Of a DNA stretch of 64,000 bases, positions 9,401 through 18,954 are shown piece after piece; the stretch's first letter is position 1, and every line of letters begins with the position of its first letter. Under the pieces are notes generated by a model. That model worked only from the letters and a program-made list of their open reading frames with translations. It was not told the DNA's origin and ran no database searches. Location of the stretch: contig NC_051430.1 in assembly GCF_001649575.2 (NCBI RefSeq), positions 32,483,339-32,547,338 on the forward strand, in the 5' to 3' direction. This stretch comes from Kryptolebias marmoratus (taxonomy: Eukaryota > Chordata > Actinopteri > Cyprinodontiformes > Rivulidae). The position numbers and the translations under genes were made by a program.

Positions 9401-11757
9401 AATATTGGAATTTTGTCTACTAGCTCCTTTTACTAATTTCTTTTTTTAAACTTACATTAGCCCCAGTATGTCATCAACACATACTGTAAATATTTGGCAC
9501 AAATACCTTACAATATCACATAATAAAAAGCCATATTTTCTACTTTCCTGTTAACTTTAATCTTCTTTTTTTACCAAATCACAGTCGGACCGCGATCGGC
9601 TGGCGAATGGCCACCTACCACCAGGCTTGGCCTCTTTTCTGGGGGAAACCCTGGATGTTTATTATTATTATTTACATGTCATGACTTTCATGGAGGGGCA
9701 GGGCTAGGGTGACCACTGATAGTGTTTTAGTTTAACCAAGGTCTCATGTTCATTTATGATTCATTTGTAGGATTTTAGTCCCATTTATTTGGCATACAGC
9801 GCTGCACTTTAATAGTAAATCATTTAAAAATCACAAGATGGGTGGTACCGCTTGCTTTTTTTATAAATATTGAACTATTTACTAATATTTTCACCACAAA
9901 AGTACATTGAGATCTCTCGAATTCCTTCAACTTCTATGGTCTTTTAGAAATCTGATTCAGTCTAGTCGTTTTATCATTTGATGCTACAAGCTTTTGAGCC
10001 ATTGTTCTGGTACTTTAAAATTTTTTTTCCTCCACAACATTTCTCAGGAGCAGTTTGACCTTCGATTCATCCGGGGAGTGCTCGGTGAGGTCAGATGACC
10101 TTCGTTCACCTTGCAGTGACATTCCTCTTCCTCACACGCATCAACACAAAAGGTCACAGCACACAGTGTGGGTCGAACACAAAGAAAACAACTCCATGAA
10201 TCCAAGAGTCTTCGATTAGCAGGATTAGTTCAGATTGAACCAGAAAATTCTGCAGCTCATCATGTCAGCAGCAGGGTTAATGAGTCAGCACCACAAGCGG
10301 ATAAAATTACAAAATCCTGGGAGTCTCAGCTTCGTAACATTTATCTGCGAAGCCTCTTATGTGCCAGACGTTCTGTACTTTACGCAGAATTGTTTCTCTG
10401 CAATATCTACTCAGACAGGAAGTTCTTACCAGGAGGGGCCACTCGGTCCTGCCAGGTGGGCTTGAAGTCATCCAGAGTGAGCAGCAAGGCCTGGATGGTG
10501 CCGACAAAGATCCCACCCAGGCAGCCATAGAAGATGACATAGAAGAGAGTGATTTTGACTGTGGAAGACAGAAAAAAAAAACCAAAAAACTGAAGTGCAA
10601 GCCTGACAACAACTGATAAAAGTCTAAAACTAGACATTCAGATCCCTTAGCAAGAGAAATCCAGGAGACATCACTCCCAGAGAAACACACACAGAACAGC
10701 GAGTCCTCTGCTAAACTTTGCAAACATTTGACTGATTTGTAAATGAGAAGCATGGGTGAGTGACATACTGATTTTTATTTTTTTTTTTTGGGGGGGGGAA
10801 TCAGAGGTCACAGCACTCTGAACAGTGGTGTTCAATCCTGGTGTCAAAGAAGAGAAACGTCTAAAACATGAAGGACAGTGGCCCTCAAGGACCAGGATTG
10901 GACACCACTGACATAAGGACACAGACTTTGTTCAAAACTTTAAAAAGAATAAATGAAAATACAAAAGTCTCAGAAGCATTATATTTCCCAGGCCCATGTG
11001 TTGACCTTTAAGGGGCCGAACCCGGCCGGTCCAGGCAGCACCGACCCAGCTGACCTGTAACCGGAACCAGCCAGGTGTGTCCTCCCCCTGAAGACGGTGA
11101 CATTGAGAAGAACGGACATGCGCAGTGGGGTGCCGCCGAGGGGAAACGAGAGAAGAAAAGGTCGAAGCGAGTTAATCAGTGGTATTGTTCGTTATATTTC
11201 CACGACATCTGAGCAGAGACCGGAACCCGACCCAGATCGGTACAGTCCTCTCTCTCTCGGGTTACAAAACAGGCCCGGTCACCTTGACTCACCTTGGACC
11301 ATGATGCATTTTTAACCCTTTGACTACAGCTTAAAACAACAACAAGCCGACTGTAGATCGGACTGTTAGCTTCCTGTCAGCCACTTCACCTCACGAGCTC
11401 GGTCAAACTCATCTCTCTGTATCACTTTAAACCGAATTACAAATATCTGACTTCATTCGTGCACACAAACTGAGAGCTCCGGGGTTAAAACAAAACAAAA
11501 AAAAAAACAAACAAAAAAAACACAAGTAAGGAAAACTTTGTCCGTACAGAATGACGCAAAGTCAAATCTAACAGGTGGCATGAAGCAAGAGGCGGAGCAG
11601 CGCGCGCACCCTCAGCCGGAGCGCGCAGAAAAAAAGAGGGGGTAAAAAATAACGGTTATTACTCACACCAACTGCCTCCGGTCCGGCCGAGCAGCTCCCC
11701 GGTCTCCGAGTTCCAGAAGAACTTCTTCCAGCCTCCGTCATCTTTATTCGCAGGCAT
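6434..11757 (-). CDS. atp1b1: Sodium/potassium-transporting ATPase subunit beta-1
   Basis: Beta subunit of the plasma-membrane Na+/K+ pump, needed for folding, delivery and K+ affinity of the alpha subunit. Six coding exons: 11757-11667, 10558-10430, 7764-7609, 7503-7319, 6884-6801 and 6694-6434. All junctions have GT..AG ends and keep phase, giving 906 nt or 301 aa (human ATP1B1 is 303). Seen in the protein: a short cytosolic N-terminus with [10 protein letters not shown], one membrane helix at about residues 33-59, then an ectodomain with six cysteines (in EDCG, KKACKF, GPCSG, KPCLIV, LHCTHK and IECKVF) that would form the three family disulfides. Two glycosylation sequons (SSNDS, FTNLT) and the signature [11 protein letters not shown] are present. 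Sequence is closest to the beta-1 type; whether it is the a or b teleost paralogue is not decided. Introns 1 and 2 hold repeats. Confidence 0.96.
7864..8717 (+). mobile_element. hAT-derived element with BED-finger remnant (atp1b1 intron 2)
   Basis: Starts tagtgctgggcgatataacg and is flanked by a perfect 8-bp duplication, ctctgcac (7856-7863 and 8718-8725), which fits a hAT transposon. The interior carries traces of a BED-type zinc finger in one frame: 8247-8295 reads [15 protein letters not shown], and 8352-8444 reads [18 protein letters not shown] with the paired histidines. The expected cysteine-pair region between them is replaced by short gctaatgctaa repeats containing stops. The right end stops at 'gatatggata', lacking the outer 'cgcccagcacta' of the 41603 copy. 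A 2-base N gap is at 8089. Confidence 0.85.
8726..9777. other. atp1b1 intron 2, no further feature
   Basis: Intronic sequence on the minus-strand gene, AT-rich, with a short GC-richer patch near 9580-9720. No exon, RNA gene or named repeat could be supported. Confidence 0.4.
9778..9990 (+). repeat. Conserved segment of the composite TTTTAGCTA family, no array
   Basis: Carries the landmarks 'cacaagatgggtggtacc', 'aaatattgaactatt', 'ttttcaccacaaaagtacat' and 'gagatctctcgaattccttc' in the family order. The usual array of TTTTAGCTA units is missing, so this is a partial copy. It lies in intron 2 of atp1b1, antisense to the gene. Confidence 0.55.
10825..10915. mobile_element. Short foldback MITE copy (atp1b1 intron 1-2 region)
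   Basis: Inverted arms 'agtggtgttcaatcctggtg' and 'aggaccaggattggacacca' match the termini of the 210-bp palindromic elements at 34638, 35362 and 57421, with most of the interior missing. It lies in intron 1 of atp1b1. Confidence 0.65.
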
Positions 11758-11960
11758 GTTTCTCTGAGCTCCCTCCGTCCACTTCCAAAGCCTCGAACCG
11801 TCGGGGAGGTACCCAGACGCGGCGGCCGCTCTCATATATAACCCGCTGCTTTTCTAGCTCCGCCCACACCCACTCTAAACGACTTACCTAGTGGTGGGGG
11901 GCGGAGCAATGACAGCCAATCACGGAGCGGGGAAAGCTTATGCGTGGCTGTGACGTCAGG
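11758..11960 (-). promoter_or_regulatory. atp1b1: atp1b1 promoter and 5' UTR
   Basis: Upstream of the start codon on the minus strand is a GC-rich stretch with a TATA element (GGTTATATATGAG at about 11843-11831), which predicts transcription start near 11805 and a 5' UTR of about 50 nt. Further upstream are GC boxes (ccgccc near 11862, ggggcgg near 11900), a CCAAT motif (11916-11921, plus orientation) and a perfect cAMP-response element, tgacgtca, at 11951-11958. The sites are read directly; their use is inferred. Confidence 0.7.
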
Positions 11961-12114
11961 ACGAGTGTCAGGAAAGAAAAAATTCAGAAAAAAATAAAAA
12001 GCTGGTTTCGTAGCACATTTTAGTCATTAAAAAAGTCCCTTAAAATCAAATATTTGTGAAATACATGCTGTTAAAAGCATTGTCTGAGTTTAAAGGCCTG
12101 TCGTTACTTAAAGA

Positions 12115-12790
12115 AATTTGCATATTGCTGCCATTTGTGCCAGTTTCAGACCAGGAGCTATAGTTGTTTTGGTCAAACCTTGACAAAAAACATTTTGCAC
12201 AATTTTACAAAATGTCACGCTTAGAGTATCTGTTGTGACTGACTCTCAGCTCCTACCACACCAAATGTTAGCTCAGTATCTGAACAATGAACTGAGTTAT
12301 TGCCATTTTTAACCTTTCTAAGGCCAGTTGACTGTGATGGACATCATGAACCGGGTTAGCTTCAACAATTGATCAGTTATAGAGGTGCATCCAGTGATCA
12401 TTTCCTGAAAGTTTTAATAAAATCTGACAAGTGGTTTATGAGACATTTTGCTAATAAACAGACTTTTAACTACTAATAGTTAATAGCAAAATTTTAAAGA
12501 AAGACAATCTATTGATAGGGATCAGTCTCAGCTACTACCAGACCAATTTTTAGCTTAATATATGTCAAATTGGCAGAGGTATAGTAATTTCTGTCTTTTT
12601 GAAAGTCAGTTTGATGTGGCAGCCAATTTGAGTCTGATTGACTCCAATGATTAATTAGTAGTAACTGTATAATTAAAATTATTTTCTGAGACTTTCATTA
12701 AAATTTGTCCAGTGGTTCATGAGATATTTGGCTAACAGTCAGACAGATAAATGAAAACTTCCATACGGACACAGACAAAAACATTGTCTG
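12115..12790 (-). repeat. Two reverse copies of the GTAGCTGAGAGTCATT repeat
   Basis: Read on the minus strand, the core appears at 12258-12240 ('gtaggagctgagagtcag') and again near 12543-12525 ('ggtagtagctgagactga'). Family phrases for 'tggtcaaacct' and 'tgtctgactgttagc' flank them. This is either two tandem insertions or one long copy with an internal duplication. Confidence 0.6.
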
Positions 12791-13261
12791 CTATCACCTT
12801 TCCCTGGCGGGTGACAAAAATGAACCAGAAACACCCCCCGAGTAGATGACATCTCCACCAAACCACACTGGTCCAAACACCAGTCCTTATTTCTCCTTAT
12901 CTCACAAACTTTAAAGGACGTTACATGTTTGAGCCGTAATGGAGCTGCTGATGTAAATTTTGAGAGAAATAAAAATCTTTTTTTTAAATGAATTCATGTA
13001 AGTGTTAAAGTGAAATCACTGCGCGCCAAAGGCCAAATTACAGAGCTCAAACCTGTAATTGTGACTGAAGGTGATCCCACTAAAATAGTCATTAGTGCAC
13101 CAACAATACAGTAATCACAAACAACTTGGAGCTCCTTCGGCTGCTGCTTCTTTGACTTGGTGGGAGTCCTGGACTGTCTCTGTGTGCTGGGGGAGCAGAG
13201 AACCCGCTAACCCCAACATATATGACTGTAAATCCTCCTAAAGATACACCAGCTTAAGTAA
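12791..13261. other. No gene recognised
   Basis: Unremarkable intergenic sequence between two repeat blocks. No long open frame, no splice-bounded coding block. Confidence 0.4.
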
Positions 13262-13765
13262 ACTGGCACTAGTTCAAAGCTAAAAGCAGCAAAAGGTTGT
13301 TAAATGTGGCAAAAGGCTAGCTAAAAGCCAAAAGTAGTTAAAAAAGCAACATAGGTTACCTAAAGGTTAAAAAGAATAGCTAAAAGATGAAAGTAGCAAA
13401 GAGTTAGCTAAAAATAACAAATGTTTATTTAAAGGTAGCACTGGTTAAAAACTAAAGTAGCAAACGATAACTAAACATCGAAAGTAGCAAAAGTCTAGCT
13501 AAAAGCTAAAAGTAGCAGAACCGTAGCTAAAAGCAAAAAGTCAAAATAGTGCCAGTTTCTTGAAGCAGATGTCATAGAGAACAGTGTTTCGAAAGAAATT
13601 GTAGAAATCGTAATATATTTCTATGGGGAAAATATTTGTATATAAAGTAAAATGTTTTTTTTTTTAAATAAAAGTAAAAGTTACAAAAAAAAACAAAGTC
13701 ATGGCACCCATCTCCTGAATGAGCTGGATATTTTGATTTATAATAAGCTAAAAGAGCACAAAGTC
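13262..13765 (-). repeat. Composite TTTTAGCTA family copy, array plus conserved segment
   Basis: On the minus strand the conserved segment (13765-13546) comes first, with 'aggagatgggtgccatgact', 'ttccccatagaaatatatt' and a homopolymer insertion near 13650-13665. The array (13545-13262) follows with words such as 'tagctaaaagctaaaagtag' spaced irregularly. The order is the same as at 505-1545. Confidence 0.75.
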
Positions 13766-14136
13766 TGCAGAAATAGATAGCAATAAAAAAAACCAATGGA
13801 AAAAAACAACAACATAAAAACAATAATTGTGTGAATGCCAAACCAACCGGACCCCTCCTGTCCATTCTTACTCACTCATGATGGAGATTACACACGCTTG
13901 TGTACAGTAAATCTGTCAGTTTCACACTCCTGCACGGCTGTGTGAGTAAAAGTGCTCAGCAGTGTGCTGCTATCTGGGTCTCTTACACTGTGTGCGTTTT
14001 GTTTGGATGTAAACGTGTGTGTAAGTGTGAGTTGTCCGGATTTCACACACATGCTGGTTTTTACCTTTAAATATCACCTCAAGGACAAGAGAAGTCAAAT
14101 CACCAATGGTCTGCTTCATTTTTGCCTGTTTTAACA

Positions 14137-14830
14137 CTAATTCAATCAAATTTTATTTGTATAGCACATTTCAGCAGCAAGTCATTTCAAGGTGCTTTAC
14201 ATAATTAAAAACAAAATAAAAACAGCATGTGACATTGAATAAACAGTAAGAAAGAGACAAAAACCCGCACTCTAACCCTAATTTAGCCATAAGCAGCTCT
14301 AAACAGGTGGGTTTTAAGTTGANNNNNNNNNNNNNNNNNNNNNNNNNNNNNNNNNNNNNNNNNNNNNNNNNNNNNNNNNNNNNNNNNNNNNNNNNNNNNN
14401 NNNNNNNNNNNNNNNNNNNNNNNNNNNNNNNNNNNNNNNNNNNNNNNNNNNNNNNNNNNNNNNNNNNNNNNNNNNNNNNNNNNNNNNNNNNNNNNNNNNN
14501 NNNNNNNNNNNNNNNNNNNNNNNNNNNNNNNNNNNNNNNNNNNNNNNNNNNNNNNNNNNNNNNNNNNNNNNNNNNNNNNNNNNNNNNNNNNNNNNNNNNN
14601 TGTTATGTGCTCTATCTTCCTGGTTTTAGTGAGAACACGAGCAGCTGCAGCTGTTTGATTGATTTATTAGTCAGACCTGTGAAGACGCTGTTGCAGTAAT
14701 CAATGCGGCTAAAGACAAACGCATGGATGAGTTTCTCTAGATTGTGCTGAGACATAAGTCCTCTAATCCTGGAGGTTCTTCAGGTGACAGAAGGCCGACT
14801 TTGTGTCTGTCTTAATGTGGCTCTAATTAA
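14137..14830 (-). mobile_element. L2-type LINE 3' portion, interrupted by a 278-bp gap
   Basis: Reading minus, the final part (14322-14143) matches the 3' end of the L2 copy at 59896-60120: the frame 'QLKTHLFRAAYG' equivalent, then 'tagggttagagtgcgggttt' and 'tatacaaataaaatttgatt'. The N gap (14323-14600) hides the middle. Sequence after the gap (14601-14830) has the phrases 'gacgctgttgcagtaatcaa' and 'gagacataagtcctctaatc' of a common fish repeat and may be part of the same or an adjacent element. Confidence 0.7.
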
Positions 14831-14869
14831 AGCACTTGAAGGCTAATAATAATTTTTTAATAGGTGAAC

Positions 14870-15590
14870 GCATTCAGATTATTGTTTTCCTGTTTTTACT
14901 TTTTAGCCATTCATACATCAGAATGTTCAGATCAGTCGCAAGATGGGTGTTATGACTTTTATACTTGGTTTCTGCATCTCTCCATTAATCTTCATGCAAG
15001 GCCACGGCGAGCTGGTGTCTGTCTGACACCCCGGACGGATCGCAAGTTAATCTCAGGACATAGTAACAAACAAGCATGTCAACATGTATGTTTCTGGTCT
15101 GTGGGAGTAAACCCTCGTGAGCACAGGTGGGAGGTGATCCTGCTGGGGTCTCTGCAGTTTCTTCAGAAACATTGTTCTCTGCTTCAGCAAACTTGCTTCA
15201 TTTCTCTCTATTCATGCTAGCTGCAGCTTTTAGCTACAGGTATGCTAAGTTTAGCCTTGAGCTTCAGTTTTGCTGAATGTAACTTTTAGTTACAGTTTTC
15301 CTTATTTTAAATTTTAGGTATAGTTTCGCTAATTTAAGTTGTACTTTTTAGCTTTTAACTACTGTTTTACTGATTTTACATTTTAGCTATGCTTTTGTAA
15401 TTTGTAGTTTTATGGATATAGTAATTTTAGTCTTTAGTTTCGATTTTGCTGATTTTAGCTTTTAGTTTTGATTTTATCTGCTGTTCTGCCTATTTTAGCT
15501 CTTTTTCTGCTTGTTTTAGCTTTAATAGCTCAGTTTCAGCTTCTTCAACTTTGCTGCATTCTGCTTTTAGCATTAGTTTTGCATTTTGAA
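14870..15590 (+). repeat. Composite TTTTAGCTA family copy split by a repeat insertion
   Basis: The conserved segment begins at about 14885 ('ttagccattcatacatcaga', 'agatgggtgttatgactttt'), breaks near 14985, and resumes near 15155 with 'cagtttcttcagaaacattg'. The array of ttttagctac-like words runs from 15215 to 15590. The break is filled by an unrelated interspersed repeat (next entry). Confidence 0.65.
14985..15150 (-). mobile_element. Interspersed repeat inserted in the composite copy
   Basis: Minus-oriented relative of the repeats at 29195-29349 and 17040-17220: it has 'gtctgtctgacaccccggac' and 'atgtttctggtctgtgggag'. This phrase set is very common in teleost genomes at LINE/SINE 3' ends. 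It interrupts the composite family and so is younger. Confidence 0.55.
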
Positions 15591-16220
15591 AATGCACTTT
15601 TTTCTAGCTCTTCTCTTTTGCCTTAGTGATGAATATATTTGATTATTATCCCAAAATGAGCTTTGAAGGTTAACCACATCCAGCTGATAAGCACAAACAG
15701 ATATTCCTCAGCCCCACATGCAAACTAAACGAGGATTAATCTGTCACTGGTTGTATATACTGACATGTTTCCTCTTGTTTGAGTTCTGTTGCTCCGTTTT
15801 GACCAAACCTGTTTTGTTCATTTAGGCTCAACTTGGTTACAACAGACAGGTTCTGTTTTTGAAACCATCCCTGATTTGGAAAAATATCAAGTTGCAAAAC
15901 TATCAAAGTGAAAAAATGGACCTAAATGATGCGTCTCATACACTCAAATAAGTGCTGGGAGGCATGGAGGACAGAGTTTGTCCTGTGTTTTGTAACAGCT
16001 GTGTATCGATGTCTTGGTTGAAGGCAGTAAAAAGTGGATGTTTTGGATGAACTAGAATCATTTTTGCTGTGTGGAGATTGTGGGATGTGATCTTCCATCC
16101 TTTCCTGAGGAGGTTTTAGGACTTTGTCAGATCAACACAGTGTACAAACCTCCGGTGGGCTTCCTTTTCCACGTTAGAATTTGGTTTTTCATCAGAGAAT
16201 AAAGCCTTTCCAGCCTTTTG
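15591..16220. other. No gene recognised
   Basis: AT-rich intergenic sequence with no long open frame and no repeat family I can name. Confidence 0.4.
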
Positions 16221-16400
16221 CTATGTTTAATTTTTAACAAGCCCTTTACTACCTTTAGCTTTTAGGTACTGTTTTGCTACTTTTAGCTAGCCTTTTGCTT
16301 ATATTAGCTAGCATTCTGCATTTTTAAGCTTTTTTCAGGCTTGATACGTCTTTTAGGTTTAAGAACTTAGTTTCAGCTTCTTTATTAAAATTTAGCAAAG
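16221..16400 (+). repeat. Short TTTTAGCTA array
   Basis: About 110 bp of words such as 'tgctacttttagctagcctt' followed by the family's downstream phrase 'gcaaagtcattcatccctca', which also occurs near 53200. Partial copy of the composite family. Confidence 0.6.
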
Positions 16401-17039
16401 TCATTCATCCCTCAGCGTTCACACTGCACCTTCACAGAACATGACATTTCTCTAGTTTAATTCAAAAACTCTAGCTGGATTTTTTTCTGAGTATCATGAA
16501 GGCAGCACAAACGCTCTTGTGCCCTATAGTAATAATAATGATTATTTTGCTCTTGAATTTAGACGGAAGTCACAGTTGTTTTCCAGGAAAGCGCTCCTCA
16601 GAGTTCTGTTCACCTCAGGCCGGATGTTTACAATGAGATGGTTAAACCAAGTTTCATCAGTGGAAAAACAAGCTGTTAACCTTTAACCATTAAAATTAGT
16701 AATTTGCAGCTATTTTATTTGGGATGATTACAACCAATATTTCCGAGTTAAAATGACCTAATTGTAATTTAATCGTTGAATTTAAATTTCAACCTATTAT
16801 TACGCCTGTAATTTCTCAAGGAAATAATTAAATTTTACCTTTTTACATTTTTATTTGGTTAAATACTAGTAACTTCTGAAAAAAATGATCAGATTTTAAA
16901 TATGAGTCATTTTAGTTAAATATACTTACGCAGCTTTGTAAGGAAAATTCAAACAGATTTTAAAAACACTGCAATGAGTCAAATTAGTAAAATGATAATT
17001 AATCTGATTAAACAGATATTGAAACTTTAAAGAGGTAAT
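16401..17039. other. AT-rich sequence, no gene seen
   Basis: Strongly AT-rich, no open frames of note and no recognised repeat. Confidence 0.4.
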
Positions 17040-17220
17040 CCATCCATCTCTAGTCCATCACAGGGACACATGAGACAGACACCTAGGGACAGATTAGTTA
17101 CCTAACATGCATGTTTTTGGTCTGTGGGAGGAAACCAGAATACCCAGAGAAAACCCAAGCATGCACGGGGTGAACATGTAAACTGGGAGGTGACAGCTCT
17201 AACCACTGCTGTGCCACCTA
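17040..17220 (-). mobile_element. Interspersed repeat, LINE/SINE-type end
   Basis: Carries 'tccatcacagggacacatga', 'tgtttttggtctgtgggagg' and 'cggggtgaacatgtaaactg', the reverse-orientation equivalent of the repeat at 29195-29349. Non-coding. Confidence 0.6.
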
Positions 17221-17299
17221 TAAGGGATAATATTTATGCTAACTGTTGTTTACTTATTTAAACAAAGCTATCTATCAGCATTTATACTGTATCTTTGGT

Positions 17300-17493
17300 T
17301 AAATTTTCCATCCATCCATCCATCCATTCTCTTCCGCTTATCCGGGGTCGGGTTGCGGGGGCAGCAGCCTAAGCAGGGAGACCCAGACTTCCCTCTCCCC
17401 AGCCACTTGGTCCAGCTCCTCCGGGGGAATCCCAAGGCATTCCCAGTCCCTCCAGCGTGTCCTGGGTCTTCCTCTGGGCCTCCTCCCGGTAGG
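17300..17493 (-). mobile_element. LINE 3' end with (GGAT)n tail
   Basis: The minus strand matches the last 195 bp of the LINE at 39713-40277 almost base for base: the conceptual '[15 protein letters not shown]' region, then 'tgcccccgcaacccgacccc' and a GGAT tail at 17321-17300. A single N at 17494 marks the point where the match stops. Heavily 5'-truncated copy. Confidence 0.8.
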
Positions 17494-17494
17494 N

Positions 17495-18954
17495 ATGACT
17501 TGTTTCACTAGATTGGACTAATAACACACACCTAATTTTATCGGATTTTAAAACATTTCATATTTTTAATAATGTTTTTATTTAAAAATTATGTTTTTCT
17601 CAATAGCTTCCGTGTCTTTGGACCAGGTGATTAAAAATTAATGTTGAATTGTTTTATTAGGTGTGTGTGAGTGTGTTTCATTCGAGCTGATGACAGCCAG
17701 AAAATCTAAAAACTTGACGTCCTGTGCTGACAGTAACACCCACAGTTATCGCCTCATTACATCTTCATACAGCCAAACACGGTGAAGATGGCATGAAACC
17801 CTTTAAAAATGCGACTGGTGTTTGTTAGCTCTGTTCAGTAGTGAAGTGTCTTCAAATGGTGGACGTTCTTCTGGGTCTTCATAATTGCAGCAACGATGTA
17901 CTGATCAAAAGAAATGACTTTACAGACATAAGTTATTCTTGAACAGTGAGAGTTTATTCAAAATAACAGAGTCTGTGCCAAAAATGGGACTTCTGGCCCA
18001 ATCTGTGAAGATCCCCCGTTTCTCTGGGGCTGGTTGTTTTTATTAACCCTTACCACACCCAGTTAGAGTAAAAAGACACCCACGTCCCACTGGGACGGAC
18101 CTGTAGGATTCAAGTACATTCAATTCCATTTATGGTGATAAGCTGGGGTCTTCAGACATGCAACAGATAACTTTCCACATATGCAATCAATGTAGTAACT
18201 TTTCGACAACGTGAGCGTAATAGCCCACGATTCACTTCCTAAGAAGGGATTTGTGGTTGAAGACACTTCAAAATGGGAGCTCAGGCCTCATCGCCTGATG
18301 GCACAGAGGCAGACCAGTTACCTCAGTAGCTCAAATACTTGGTTAAAAGTTAGGATAACATTTAATACTGTTCAAAATCACTTTTTACAGTGCAGCTACA
18401 TCTTCAAAACCCTTTTTTTTTGTTGTAAATGGGACCTAACAGGATGAGTCCCTTTCACCTTCATTCTGCCCCCCCCACCCCCTCTCACATGTTTACAGAG
18501 TACACAAGCTGACAAAAGGTAGCAGTTGTGTCTGGGCGTGATGACTGTCACATACTCAGCTCTATCATTAAAGAAACGTCAGGTTCACCCTACCTGGCTG
18601 CTCCTGTAATCACCGTCTTGTGAGCAACACGAGATAAACACAGGAAGTGAGGATTGTTGTTGTGCAAATGTTCCCCAAGTCTAGATCAGGACCAGGTTAC
18701 AATAACAGCGTGGTTCTCAGCAATTATCAAAGCTTGTGTAGTCATGTTGGGAAAAGCAGAAAGAAGGGCGTTACAGTGCAGCCATTACTGATAGAAAATA
18801 AAGACACCAGCTAATTCAAGGCCTAGCATTCCTTAAAGTAATGCATATCGCCTGTTACATTTCATGCCAGAGTATTAGGCTTTTAAAATCTCTGAGGTAC
18901 ATAACCATTCATTAGAGAGAAATGGGATATTAATTAGGGGAAATACCTCTTTAA
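17495..18954. other. No gene recognised
   Basis: Intergenic sequence with short frames only (78 codons at most). Composition is unremarkable and no repeat could be named with confidence. Confidence 0.35.

Noticed and set aside
10168..10616. Plus-strand frames of 120 and 85 codons
   Set aside because: Antisense shadows across atp1b1 exon 2 and its intron edges.
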